A stretch of 26,913 bases of DNA from CAYOHY01 sp964403885 (lineage in GTDB: Bacteria; Actinomycetota; Coriobacteriia; Anaerosomatales; PHET01): the NCBI GenBank assembly GCA_964403885.1, contig CAYOHY010000028.1, positions 1 to 26,913 on the forward strand, given 5' to 3'. The first letter of the stretch is position 1, and each line of letters begins with the position of its first letter. Made by a program: the position numbers and the translations under genes. Below are positions 18,864-26,083 of this stretch, in pieces. The notes beneath the pieces are model-generated. The model was given only the letters and a program-made list of their open reading frames with translations, did not search any database and was not told the DNA's origin.

Positions 18864-18893
18864 TGGACGCAGCCATTCTGCTTGAGGTACCAT
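18864..18893 (+). promoter_or_regulatory. Weak promoter candidate upstream of infA
   Basis: TGGACG (18864-18869) and TACCAT (18888-18893) are spaced by 18 bp in the 98-base map-infA gap. Each matches the consensus only partly. The gap otherwise holds the AAGGAG (18920-18925) of infA and no strong hairpin. Confidence 0.3.
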
Positions 18894-18935
18894 AACCACT
18901 TGCGGATTCAGGCCCCTTGAAGGAGCTACTAGGTA

Positions 18936-19157
18936 GTGACGAAGAAAGACGACGCCATCGAGCTCGAAGGTACCGTGATCGAGCCCCTGCCCAACGCGAT
19001 GTTCCGCGTGGAGTTGGAGAACGGTCACAAGGTGCTTGCTCACATTTCCGGCAAGATGCGCATGCACTACATCCGCATCCTCCCGGGGGACAAGGTCGTC
19101 GTCGAGCTCTCGCCGTACGATCTGTCGCGCGGGCGCATCACCTACCGCTACAAGTAG
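18936..19157 (+). CDS. infA: Translation initiation factor IF-1
   Basis: Binds the 30S A site and helps IF-2 and IF-3 select the initiator tRNA. It has 73 residues as an S1-like OB fold. GTG 18936, giving (M)TKKDDAIELEGTVIEPLPN, lies 10 bases after AAGGAG. The motifs NAMFRVELENGHKVLAHISG, KMRMHYIRILPGDKVVVELS and PYDLSRGRITYRYK are typical. It is 98 bases after map and 118 bases before rpmJ. Confidence 0.96.
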   Translation: MTKKDDAIELEGTVIEPLPNAMFRVELENGHKVLAHISGKMRMHYIRILPGDKVVVELSPYDLSRGRITYRYK

Positions 19158-19275
19158 GTTCGAACGACCGGCAAGTGGACACTCCCGGCGGCGTGTGTGC
19201 CGTTGGGCTGTAGGACAACTCACGCCTGCGGCTGGGCGTGGAAATAGATTTGTTTCGCCGAAAGGAAACGGAACG
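19158..19275 (+). promoter_or_regulatory. infA-rpmJ spacer with a hairpin
   Basis: A 118-base gap. It begins with GTTCGAAC, and CACGCC (19221-19226) pairs with GGCGTG (19235-19240) around an 8-base loop. A longer pairing of CGGC with GCCG enclosing ACAC/GTGT is possible before it. No convincing promoter is seen. AAAGGA (19261-19266) serves rpmJ. Confidence 0.3.
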
Positions 19276-19389
19276 ATGAAGGTACGTCCTTCTGTCAAGA
19301 AGATGTGCGACAAGTGCAAGGTGATCCGGCGCCATGGCCGCGTTCTCGTTATCTGCGAGAACCCGCGCCATAAGCAGCGCCAGGGCTAG
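19276..19389 (+). CDS. rpmJ: Ribosomal protein L36, zinc-binding form
   Basis: Smallest 50S protein, 37 residues. ATG 19276 gives MKVRPSVKKMCDKCKVIRRH. The zinc ligands Cys11, Cys14, Cys27 and His32 are all present, so this is the C+ form. AAAGGA lies upstream. It stands between infA and rpsM, the usual place at the start of the alpha block. Confidence 0.96.
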   Translation: MKVRPSVKKMCDKCKVIRRHGRVLVICENPRHKQRQG

Positions 19390-19401
19390 GAGGGAGCACG
19401 C

Positions 19402-19776
19402 GTGGCCCGTATCACAGGTGTCGACCTTCCGCGCGAGAAGCGCGTTGAGATCGGCCTGACCTACATCTTTGGAATCGGTCTTACGACCAGCCAGCGGATT
19501 CTGCGTGAGTGCGGCATCAACCCCGACACTCGCGTGCGTGACCTCACTGAAGAAGAGGTCGTGCGTCTGCGTGAGTACATCGACAAGAACGTCAAGGTCG
19601 AAGGTGACCTTCGCCGTGAAGTCGCTCAGAACATCAAGCGTCTGATGGAGATCGGCTGCTACCGCGGCCTGCGTCACCGCAAGGGCCTTCCGGTCCGCGG
19701 TCAGCGCACTCACACGAACGCGCGTACCCGTAAGGGGCCGCGTCGTCAGATCGGCGCTAAGAAGAAGGGCAAGTAA
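19402..19776 (+). CDS. rpsM: Ribosomal protein S13
   Basis: 30S head protein that makes intersubunit bridges with L5. It has 124 residues. GTG 19402, giving (M)ARITGVDLPREKRVEIGLT, follows AGGAGGGAG. The helix-two-turn-helix region IFGIGLTTSQRILRECGI and the C-terminal RNA-binding tail RGQRTHTNARTRKGPRRQ with its lysine-rich end are conserved. It is followed by rpsK after 2 bases. Confidence 0.97.
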   Translation: MARITGVDLPREKRVEIGLTYIFGIGLTTSQRILRECGINPDTRVRDLTEEEVVRLREYIDKNVKVEGDLRREVAQNIKRLMEIGCYRGLRHRKGLPVRGQRTHTNARTRKGPRRQIGAKKKGK

Positions 19777-19778
19777 GC

Positions 19779-20180
19779 ATGGCCGCTAAGAAGAAGAACG
19801 TGCGCACTCGCCTGAAGCGTAGCGAGCGTAAGAACATCGCAGTCGGCCAGGCGCACATCAAGAGCACCTTCAACAACACCATCGTGAGCATCACGGATCC
19901 CTCGGGCAACGTGATCTCATGGCAGTCGGCCGGCACCGTGGGCTTCAAGGGCTCGCGCAAGTCGACGCCGTTCGCCGCCCAGCTCGCCGCTGAGGCTGCC
20001 GCCAAGATGGCGCAGGAGCACGGCCTGCGCAAGGTCTCGGTCTTCGTGAAGGGCCCGGGTTCGGGTCGCGAGACCGCAATCCGTTCGCTTCAGGCCGCTG
20101 GCCTCGAGATCGCGAGCATCCAGGATTGCACGCCTGTTCCGCACAACGGCTGCCGGCCGCGCAAGCGCCGCCGCGTCTAG
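19779..20180 (+). CDS. rpsK: Ribosomal protein S11
   Basis: 30S platform protein close to the E-site codon. It has 133 residues. The start ATG 19779 is 2 bases past the rpsM stop, with AAGGG inside the end of rpsM. The N-terminus MAAKKKNVRTRLKRSERKNI is basic. The segments AHIKSTFNNTIVSITDPSGN and FVKGPGSGRETAIRSLQAAG, with the C-terminal HNGCRPRKRRRV, are typical. Confidence 0.97.
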   Translation: MAAKKKNVRTRLKRSERKNIAVGQAHIKSTFNNTIVSITDPSGNVISWQSAGTVGFKGSRKSTPFAAQLAAEAAAKMAQEHGLRKVSVFVKGPGSGRETAIRSLQAAGLEIASIQDCTPVPHNGCRPRKRRRV

Positions 20181-20206
20181 CTTTTACCTGAAGGGACCTA
20201 GATAAG

Positions 20207-20833
20207 ATGGCACGTTACACCGGGGCGGATTGCCGTCTGTGCCGCCGCGAAGGAATTAAGCTCTTCCTCAAGGGCGACCGTTGTTATGGCGACAAGTGCG
20301 CCATCGAGCGTCGTCCGTACCCGCCGGGTCAGGCGGGCAAGAAGCGGCCGCGCGACAGTGAGTACCGCGTACAGCTTCGTGAGAAGCAGAAGACCAAGCG
20401 TATCTACGGCCTGCTCGAGAAGCAGTTCCGTGGCTACTACACCCTCGCCAGCCGTCAGACCGGCATCACCGGCGAGAACCTGCTGCGTATCCTTGAGAGC
20501 CGTCTCGACAACGTCGTCTACCGCCTTGGTTTCGCCAAGTCGCGTGACGAGGCTCGCCAGATCGTCCGCCACGGCCACATCGCCGTGAACGGCCGCCGCG
20601 TCGACATCCCGTCGTACCGCGTGCGTCCGGGTGATCTCGTTGCCGTGACTTCCAAGTCGAAGGACCTGCTGGTCATCAAGACCGCGATCATCGCGTCTGA
20701 GAAGATCGAGGTTCCTGGTTGGCTTGAGGTCGACATGGAGAAGCTGCAGGGCACCATCGTCTCGCTGCCCACCCGTGAGCAGATCGACGCTCCTGTCCGC
20801 GAGCAGCTCATCGTCGAGCTGTACTCGAAGTAG
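20207..20833 (+). CDS. rpsD: Ribosomal protein S4, zinc-knuckle form
   Basis: Primary 16S-binding protein that starts 30S assembly; in E. coli it represses the alpha operon. It has 208 residues. ATG 20207 gives MARYTGADCRLCRREGIKLF. Cys9, Cys12, Cys26 and Cys31 form the zinc knuckle, so this is the C+ form. The S4 RNA-binding domain, with SRLDNVVYRLGFAKSRDEAR and RQIVRHGHIAVNGRRVDIPS, is intact. The 26-base gap to rpsK carries GAAGGGA. Confidence 0.97.
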   Translation: MARYTGADCRLCRREGIKLFLKGDRCYGDKCAIERRPYPPGQAGKKRPRDSEYRVQLREKQKTKRIYGLLEKQFRGYYTLASRQTGITGENLLRILESRLDNVVYRLGFAKSRDEARQIVRHGHIAVNGRRVDIPSYRVRPGDLVAVTSKSKDLLVIKTAIIASEKIEVPGWLEVDMEKLQGTIVSLPTREQIDAPVREQLIVELYSK

Positions 20834-20862
20834 TTGGACCGAGAAGCCAGGGAGGCTGCTTG

Positions 20863-21801
20863 ATGACTGAGTTCATGAGGCCCCAGGTCACGGTCGACCG
20901 CATCGATGACCGCATCGCTCGCTATGTCGTCGAGCCGCTTGAGCGCGGCTTCGGCTACACGCTGGGCAACTGCATGCGTCGCGTGCTGCTGTCGTCGCTG
21001 CAGGGTGCTGCCGCCACGTCGATCCGTATCGAGGGCGTCCAGCACGAGTTCGCGTCGATCGACGGTGTCCGCGAGGACGTCACCGATATCGTTCTCAATG
21101 TGAAGGGTCTTGTCTTCCAGGACACCGGCGTTGGTGCCGGCGATGCTGTGGCGACCCTTTCCGTGACCGGTCCTGCGACCGTCACGGGTGCGGACCTCAA
21201 GGTCCCTGCCGAGTTCGAGCTGGTGAACCCGGAGCACGTGATCGCGAACCTGAACGACGGTGCCAAGCTCGACATGAGCGTGCGCATCGGTGTCGGCCGC
21301 GGCTATGTCTCGGCCGACCGCAACAAGCGCGCCGAGGATCCTATCGGCGTCATCACGGTCGACTCGCTGTTCTCGCCCGTCGTGCGTTGCACGTATGTCG
21401 TGGAGAACACCCGTGTCGGCCAGCGCACCGACTATGACAAGCTCACCCTCGAGGTTGAGACCAATGGTGCGGTCGATCCGGGCGACGCCGTCGCGCGTGC
21501 CGGCCGGATCATCGACGAGCACATGATGCTCTTCGTCGACCAGGCGTCGACCGTGATGTCCGATGAGGGCATCTTCGCCGCCGCCGTCGATGAGGGCGAG
21601 AGCGTGCTCGACACCCCGATCGAGGAGCTCGACCTGTCGGTCCGTTCCTACAACTGCCTGAAGCGCCAGGGCGTCAACACGATCGGTCAGTTGACGGAGT
21701 GCTCCGAGCAGGACCTGCTCAACATCCGCAACTTCGGCGCTAAGTCCATCGAGGAGGTCAAGGACAAGCTTGTGTCCATGGGCCTCAATCTCAAGCTGTA
21801 A
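20863..21801 (+). CDS. rpoA: RNA polymerase alpha subunit
   Basis: Assembly platform of RNA polymerase; its C-terminal domain binds upstream DNA and activators. It has 312 residues from ATG 20863, 7 bases after GGGAGG; a TTG one codon earlier is too close to that site. The N-terminal domain has LERGFGYTLGNCMRRVLLSS, the dimer interface. The C-terminal domain has VRSYNCLKRQGVNTIGQL with Arg261 and Asn264, and NFGAKS with Gly292, Lys294 and Ser295, matching E. coli Arg265, Asn268, Gly296, Lys298 and Ser299. The end of RpoC in this window carries a related domain. Confidence 0.97.
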   Translation: MTEFMRPQVTVDRIDDRIARYVVEPLERGFGYTLGNCMRRVLLSSLQGAAATSIRIEGVQHEFASIDGVREDVTDIVLNVKGLVFQDTGVGAGDAVATLSVTGPATVTGADLKVPAEFELVNPEHVIANLNDGAKLDMSVRIGVGRGYVSADRNKRAEDPIGVITVDSLFSPVVRCTYVVENTRVGQRTDYDKLTLEVETNGAVDPGDAVARAGRIIDEHMMLFVDQASTVMSDEGIFAAAVDEGESVLDTPIEELDLSVRSYNCLKRQGVNTIGQLTECSEQDLLNIRNFGAKSIEEVKDKLVSMGLNLKL

Positions 21802-21816
21802 CGGGAGAGCGCTGAG

Positions 21817-22167
21817 ATGAGACACCTCAAGAAGGGCCGTAAGCTCGGCACCGACGCGTCGCACACCAAGGCGATGCTGAAGAGCCTGGCCATCGCGGTT
21901 CTGACTCACGACCGCATCAAGACCACCGAGACCCGCGCCAAGGAGGTTCGTCCTCTCGTTGAGAAGACGATCACTTGGGCGAAGAAGGGCGACGTGCATT
22001 CGCGTCGTCTCGCGATCGCTGCCCTTGGCAACAAGGAAGTCGTCGCCAAGATCTTCGCCGAGAAGGAGCGCTTCGAGGGCCGCGAGGGTGGATACACCCG
22101 TATCCTCAAGCTCGGTCCCCGCAAGGGCGACTCTGCGCCGATGGTCATCATGGAGCTCGTCGACTAA
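21817..22167 (+). CDS. rplQ: Ribosomal protein L17
   Basis: 50S protein at the outside of the tunnel exit. It has 116 residues. ATG 21817 gives MRHLKKGRKLGTDASHTKAM, the usual start, and follows GGGAGAGCGCTGAG. The segment LAIAVLTHDRIKTTETRAKE is typical. It is the last gene of the alpha block; a strong terminator follows 29 bases after the stop. Confidence 0.97.
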   Translation: MRHLKKGRKLGTDASHTKAMLKSLAIAVLTHDRIKTTETRAKEVRPLVEKTITWAKKGDVHSRRLAIAALGNKEVVAKIFAEKERFEGREGGYTRILKLGPRKGDSAPMVIMELVD

Positions 22168-22196
22168 GACGGGCACCGGCTACGAGCGGTACCATG

Positions 22197-22227
22197 TGAG
22201 GGCCCCGAGAGGGGCCCTCATTCGTTT
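22197..22227 (+). terminator. Rho-independent terminator after rplQ
   Basis: A perfect 10-bp stem (22197-22206 with 22211-22220) with the loop GAGA, followed by TTCGTTT. It separates the ribosomal cluster from the ECF genes. No clear promoter for ecfA1 is seen between it and 22252, so the ECF genes may depend on readthrough. Confidence 0.88.
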
Positions 22228-22251
22228 CTCGGTCCATCTGGGAGATCGTCC

Positions 22252-23064
22252 TTGATTCGCTTTGACGATGTGAGTTTCGCGTACGGACAAGACGCTGGTT
22301 CGAGGCGAGCGCTCGACGGCGTGTCCTTTACGTGCGCCCGGGGCGAATGGGTGGCCATCCTTGGCTCGAACGGTTCCGGCAAGTCCACGACGGTCCGTTT
22401 GGTCAACGGTCTGCTCCTGCCCAGCACAGGGCGTGTGACCGTCTGCGGGTACTCGACGGCGGATGCGTCACGCTCTCGGGAGCTACGCGAGTCGGTGGGC
22501 GTGGTGTTCCAGAACCCTGACGACCAGATCGTGGCCACCTCGGTGGAGGACGACGTTGCTTTTGGGCCCGAGAACATGGGGGTGCCCCGTGAGGAGATCA
22601 GGCTGCGCGTCGATGCCGCACTTGAGGCGGTGGGACTTCGTGGTTTCGAACGACGTGAGCCGCATCTTCTGTCCGGAGGACAGAAGCAGAGACTTGCGAT
22701 TGCGGGCGCCGTGGCGATGCGGCCCGACTTCATCGTGCTCGATGAGCCCACCTCGATGCTCGACCCGCGTGGGCGGGACGAGGTGCTCGCGGTTGTCGAG
22801 GGCCTGAGGGCCAGGTCCCACGGCATCATGATGGTGACCCACGACCTGGCCGAGGCCGCACGCGCAGACCGCGTACTCGTCTTGGATGCGGGGAGGATCG
22901 CGTTCGAAGGCGAGCCAGGCGACCTGATGTCAGACGCCGGGCTGGTGGAGTCGTTGGGCCTCGAGCTTCCCGGTATCGCGGTGCTTGCCGCGGAGCTGCG
23001 TCGCATGGGGGTCCCGCTGCCCTTTGCGGCCGCCACGCCTTCTGCGGTGGTCGATGCCCTGTGA
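22252..23064 (+). CDS. ecfA1: ECF transporter ATP-binding subunit A1
   Basis: One of two ATPases that power energy-coupling-factor uptake of vitamins or metals through interchangeable S components; peripheral membrane. It has 270 residues. TTG 22252, giving (M)IRFDDVSFAYG, lies 7 bases after GGGAG. Walker A GSNGSGKST (38-46), Q-loop Gln87 in FQNPDDQIVATSVEDDVAFG (86-105), signature LSGGQ (140-144), Walker B IVLDE (161-165) and H-loop His197 are complete. It overlaps ecfA2 by 4 bases. The family match is clear; the A1/A2 naming follows order and the QNPDDQ motif. Confidence 0.95.
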   Translation: MIRFDDVSFAYGQDAGSRRALDGVSFTCARGEWVAILGSNGSGKSTTVRLVNGLLLPSTGRVTVCGYSTADASRSRELRESVGVVFQNPDDQIVATSVEDDVAFGPENMGVPREEIRLRVDAALEAVGLRGFERREPHLLSGGQKQRLAIAGAVAMRPDFIVLDEPTSMLDPRGRDEVLAVVEGLRARSHGIMMVTHDLAEAARADRVLVLDAGRIAFEGEPGDLMSDAGLVESLGLELPGIAVLAAELRRMGVPLPFAAATPSAVVDAL

Positions 23065-23894
23065 GTCTGTCGCTGAACGGTGTTGGATACACGTACGGTG
23101 CCGGGACGTCATTCGCTGTCCAGGCGCTTCAGGGGGTCGACCTCGAGGTCTCGGTGGGTGAGCTGGTACTGGTGCTGGGCTCCACCGGTTCGGGCAAGTC
23201 GACGCTCTTGCGTCTGGCTGCCGGCCTGATGGATCCGGCTGATGGTTCGGCTACGCTCGACGGAGCGCCCCTTGGGCGCAGCAGTGCGCGCGGCGTTGTG
23301 GGGCTGGTGTTCCAGGATGCGGAGTCCCAGCTGTTCGCGGACACCGTTCTCGACGATGTGGCATTTGGCCCCCGCAATCTGGGTGCGAGCAAAGCCGAGG
23401 CCGATGCCGTGGCCCGAGAGGCGCTTGAGCGCGTAGGGCTGTCGCCGGACGAGTTCGGCCCGCGCTCTCCCTTTGCGCTGTCGGGCGGAGAGGCAAGGCG
23501 CGCTGCGATCGCGGGCGTGCTTGCCATGCGCCCGCGTTATCTCATGGCCGACGAGCCCACCGCAGGACTTGATGCTCGGGGTCGGCGCATACTGCGTCAG
23601 GTAGTGCTGTCAATGCGCGACTCCGCAGGAGTGGTCGTGGTCAGTCACAGTGCTGAGGAGTTTCTCGGTGAGGCTGACCGCGTGATCGTCTTGTCGGGCG
23701 GGATGGTCGCGTGGAGTGGTGATGCGCAGGCGTTGGTTCAGGAGCCGGAGCATCTCGCGTCGGCCGGGTTGCGCGCGCCGGATGTGCTGGAGGTCCAACG
23801 GCTTGCACGCAGGCGGGGCCTCGACCTGCCAGAGCTCTCGCTGGATCCGGTGAGGGCGGCCGTGTCGCTGTCCATAGGGCGGGTGAGCAGCTGA
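23061..23894 (+). CDS. ecfA2: ECF transporter ATP-binding subunit A2
   Basis: Second ATPase of the ECF module. It has 277 residues. GTG 23061 overlaps the ecfA1 stop (GTGA), as expected for coupled subunits. Walker A GSTGSGKST (40-48), Q-loop Gln85 in FQDAESQLFADTVLDDVAFG (84-103), signature LSGGE (140-144), Walker B LMADE (161-165) and His196 are complete. The stop TGA shares a base with the ecfT ATG. No S component is encoded nearby, which fits a shared (group II) module serving S subunits encoded elsewhere. Confidence 0.95.
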   Translation: MSLSLNGVGYTYGAGTSFAVQALQGVDLEVSVGELVLVLGSTGSGKSTLLRLAAGLMDPADGSATLDGAPLGRSSARGVVGLVFQDAESQLFADTVLDDVAFGPRNLGASKAEADAVAREALERVGLSPDEFGPRSPFALSGGEARRAAIAGVLAMRPRYLMADEPTAGLDARGRRILRQVVLSMRDSAGVVVVSHSAEEFLGEADRVIVLSGGMVAWSGDAQALVQEPEHLASAGLRAPDVLEVQRLARRRGLDLPELSLDPVRAAVSLSIGRVSS

Positions 23895-24685
23895 TGGCCG
23901 TCCCGGTGCCGTTTGGGCAGTTCGTGCCTGGCGACTCAGTGGTGCATTCCACCGACGCGCGCGTGAAGATCGTGGTCACGGCCGCGTTCACGGTGTCGCT
24001 CTTCGCGGTCGGCTCATGGCGCGGCCTGGCCGCTGCAGGTGCCCTTGTGGCGTTGGCGGTGACTCTGTCGAGAGTGCCGTGGCGCATCGCCGCACGAGGA
24101 TTGCGCGCAGTCGCGTGGCTGCTCGTGTTCACGGTTGCGGCCAACGCACTGCAGTGGGGGCAGGCCGATGGCATCCTGGAGGTGGGAAAGCTCTCCGTGG
24201 ATCCGGCAGGGTTGTCCAAGGGACTGTTCTTCGCGATCCGAATACTGCTGCTCGTGCTGGGAAGCTCGCTTGTCACTCTGACGACCTCGCCCGTCGCGCT
24301 CACGGACGCGTTGTCGTCGCTCATGAGGCCTTTGGGCAAGGTTCGTTTTCCGGTCGATGACGTCGCGATGATGTTGTCCATCGCGCTACGGTTCATCCCC
24401 ATCACCGCCGAGGAGGCGGAACGGGTGGTGGTTGCGCAGACCGCGCGCGGGGCACGGTTCGATGAAGGTGGACTCGTCCAGCGGGCCAAGGCGTGGATTC
24501 CTGTGCTCGTGCCCTTGTTCGTGAGGCTGTTCAGGCGCGCGGACGATCTGGCCATCGCCATGGAGTCTCGGTGCTACACCGGGCGGGGACGTACACGCCT
24601 GAGGGAGCTCAAGATGGTCCGGGCCGACTGGCTCGTTCTTGCAGTGGGAGTGAGCGCGTTCATGATCGTGGCGGTGATCTGGTGA
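23894..24685 (+). CDS. ecfT: ECF transporter transmembrane subunit T
   Basis: Membrane scaffold that couples the two ATPases to an S component. It has 263 residues with about five to six hydrophobic segments (near 26-40, 45-60, 72-86, 112-130, 202-212 and 246-262). Its two coupling motifs are ARG at 184-186 (AQTARGARF) and, at the second site, SRC at 225-227 (AMESRCYTG), where the Gly of the ARG form is Cys. ATG 23894 shares one base with the ecfA2 stop. The order ecfA1-ecfA2-ecfT-truA is common next to rplQ in Gram-positive bacteria. Confidence 0.94.
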   Translation: MAVPVPFGQFVPGDSVVHSTDARVKIVVTAAFTVSLFAVGSWRGLAAAGALVALAVTLSRVPWRIAARGLRAVAWLLVFTVAANALQWGQADGILEVGKLSVDPAGLSKGLFFAIRILLLVLGSSLVTLTTSPVALTDALSSLMRPLGKVRFPVDDVAMMLSIALRFIPITAEEAERVVVAQTARGARFDEGGLVQRAKAWIPVLVPLFVRLFRRADDLAIAMESRCYTGRGRTRLRELKMVRADWLVLAVGVSAFMIVAVIW

Positions 24686-24687
24686 CG

Positions 24688-25503
24688 ATGACTCAGGGTC
24701 CGATACTCGGACACGAAGACGCGGTGCCCCAGGAGACGCTCACGCTGACCGTCTCCTATGACGGCTCATTGTTCGCAGGGTTCGCTCGGCAGCCTGGTCT
24801 GGAGACGGTGCAAGGAAGAATCGAGTCAGCGCTCGCGACGGTCTTGCGTCGGGAGGTGCAGACGGTCGGGGCGGGGAGGACCGATGCTGGGGTGCATGCC
24901 CTCGGTCAGGTGGTGAGCTTCGAAGCACCCGGTACCGAGCCCGACTTGAGGAGGCTCCGGCGTTCGCTCGACGCGCTCACGGGCGAAGGGATCGTCGTGC
25001 GGGAGGTGCGGCGCGCACGCGCGGGGTTCTCGGCACGATTCGATGCGGTGTCGCGTGAGTACCGGTACCGGATCGTCGCGGGTACCGTGCCGCCCTTGTT
25101 CACGTCGCGGTACGTGTGGCACACAGCCTCGGAGCTCGACGCGCCCGCGATGCGCGAAGCGGCACGGGCGCTTGTGGGCGAGCACGACTTCAGGAGCTTT
25201 TGCGTGGCTGAATCGGCCGAGGGCAAACGGACCTTCAGGCGCGTCGATGTCGTCGACATCATCGACGAAGAGCACCTGGGCGAGCGCTGCCTCACCGTCC
25301 GCGTGGTGGGCAACGCGTTCCTGCACTCGATGGTGCGGGTCATCGTGGGATCGCTCGTGGAGGTGGGCACAGGGCGGCGTGAGGCCGACTGGATGGCCGA
25401 GGCGCTGGCGGCGTGCGATCGCTCGGCGGCCGGACCCACTGCACCTGCTCAAGGGCTCACGTTGTGGCGCGTGGAGTACCCGGACGACGTCTGGGCTGTA
25501 TGA
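24688..25503 (+). CDS. truA: tRNA pseudouridine synthase A
   Basis: Converts uridine to pseudouridine at positions 38-40 of the tRNA anticodon arm. It has 271 residues from ATG 24688. A GTG at 24682 overlapping the ecfT stop is an alternative (273 residues), and neither has a strong ribosome binding site. The catalytic Asp66 lies in GAGRTDAGVHALGQV (61-75). The N-terminal LTVSYDGSLFAGFARQPG and the later RVVGNAFLHSMVRVIVGSLV match the family. It follows ecfT by 2 bases and precedes the rplM promoter. Confidence 0.95.
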   Translation: MTQGPILGHEDAVPQETLTLTVSYDGSLFAGFARQPGLETVQGRIESALATVLRREVQTVGAGRTDAGVHALGQVVSFEAPGTEPDLRRLRRSLDALTGEGIVVREVRRARAGFSARFDAVSREYRYRIVAGTVPPLFTSRYVWHTASELDAPAMREAARALVGEHDFRSFCVAESAEGKRTFRRVDVVDIIDEEHLGERCLTVRVVGNAFLHSMVRVIVGSLVEVGTGRREADWMAEALAACDRSAAGPTAPAQGLTLWRVEYPDDVWAV

Positions 25504-25521
25504 TGCGTGGACGGTTCGTCG

Positions 25522-25580
25522 GGGTATAGATACGCCCGGGCGCGTGTTTGATTGACGCTCCCTGCCACCGAAGATAGAAT
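25522..25580 (+). promoter_or_regulatory. Promoter of rplM-rpsI with the box shared with rpsL
   Basis: -35 TTGACG (25552-25557), 17-bp spacer, -10 TAGAAT (25575-25580); predicted start near 25587. GGGTATAGATACGCCCGGG (25522-25540) is identical to the box before the rpsL promoter and ends 11 bases before the -35 (10 bases at rpsL). Both promoters also carry CCCTGC in the spacer. Here the perfect 8-base inverted repeat CCCTGCCA (25560-25567) / TGGCAGGG (25580-25587) brackets the -10. Confidence 0.85.
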
Positions 25581-25586
25581 GGCAGG

Positions 25587-25641
25587 GTTCGTTTCCAACA
25601 GCCCCGTGACACGAACACATGAAACTCACCGTAGTTGGAGG
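25587..25641 (+). promoter_or_regulatory. rplM mRNA leader: hairpin with a loop complementary to the ribosome binding site
   Basis: GTTCGT (25587-25592) pairs with ACGAAC (25611-25616). The loop bases TTCCAAC (25593-25599) are complementary to GTTGGAG (25634-25640; six Watson-Crick pairs and one T-G), which contains most of the rplM Shine-Dalgarno GGAGG (25637-25641). This could form a pseudoknot that closes the ribosome binding site. Function is inferred from base pairing only. Confidence 0.5.
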
Positions 25642-25645
25642 ACCC

Positions 25646-26080
25646 GTGAAGACCTACCACGCCAAGCCTGGCGAAGTCGAGCGCGAGTGGCTGCTCATCG
25701 ACGCCACGGATATGGTGCTCGGCCGGCTCGCGAGCGAGGTTGCGCAGATCCTGAAGGGTAAGCGCAAGCCGACCTACACGCCGCACGTCGACACCGGCGA
25801 CTTTGTCGTCATCATCAATGCCGAGAAGATCCGCCTGACCGGCAACAAGGCCAACACCAAGAACTACTACTCCCACAGCGGCTTCCCCGGTGGCCTCAAG
25901 GAGGTTTCGTTCCAGCGCATGCTGGCGAAGCACCCTGAGCGCATCATCGAGAAGGCCGTCAAGGGCATGCTGCCGAAGAACACTCTCGGCCGCGCGATGA
26001 ACCGCAAGCTCAAGGTCTACGCCGGCCCGGAGCATCCGCACCAGGCTCAGATGCCGCGTCAGATCACGCTGGAGGGCTAG
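25646..26080 (+). CDS. rplM: Ribosomal protein L13
   Basis: Early-assembly 50S protein. It has 144 residues from GTG 25646, giving (M)KTYHAKPGEVEREWLLIDA. GGAGG (25637-25641) is 4 bases upstream. An in-frame ATG at 25619 would add nine residues not expected in L13 and put the binding site inside the gene. Conserved segments include VLGRLASEVAQILKGKRKP and VKGMLPKNTLGRAMNRKLKV. It is followed by rpsI after 3 bases. Confidence 0.96.
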   Translation: MKTYHAKPGEVEREWLLIDATDMVLGRLASEVAQILKGKRKPTYTPHVDTGDFVVIINAEKIRLTGNKANTKNYYSHSGFPGGLKEVSFQRMLAKHPERIIEKAVKGMLPKNTLGRAMNRKLKVYAGPEHPHQAQMPRQITLEG

Positions 26081-26083
26081 TCA

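Noticed and set aside
20518..22176. 552-codon open frame on the minus strand across rpsD-rpoA-rplQ
   Set aside because: Antisense to three conserved genes, with no start signal and no family resemblance.
22190..22195. TACCAT as a -10 element for the ECF genes
   Set aside because: No -35 is present at a proper distance, and the start would fall inside the rplQ terminator stem.
25619..25645. ATG 25619 as the rplM start
   Set aside because: The nine extra residues are not typical of L13, and GGAGG (25637-25641) points to GTG 25646.
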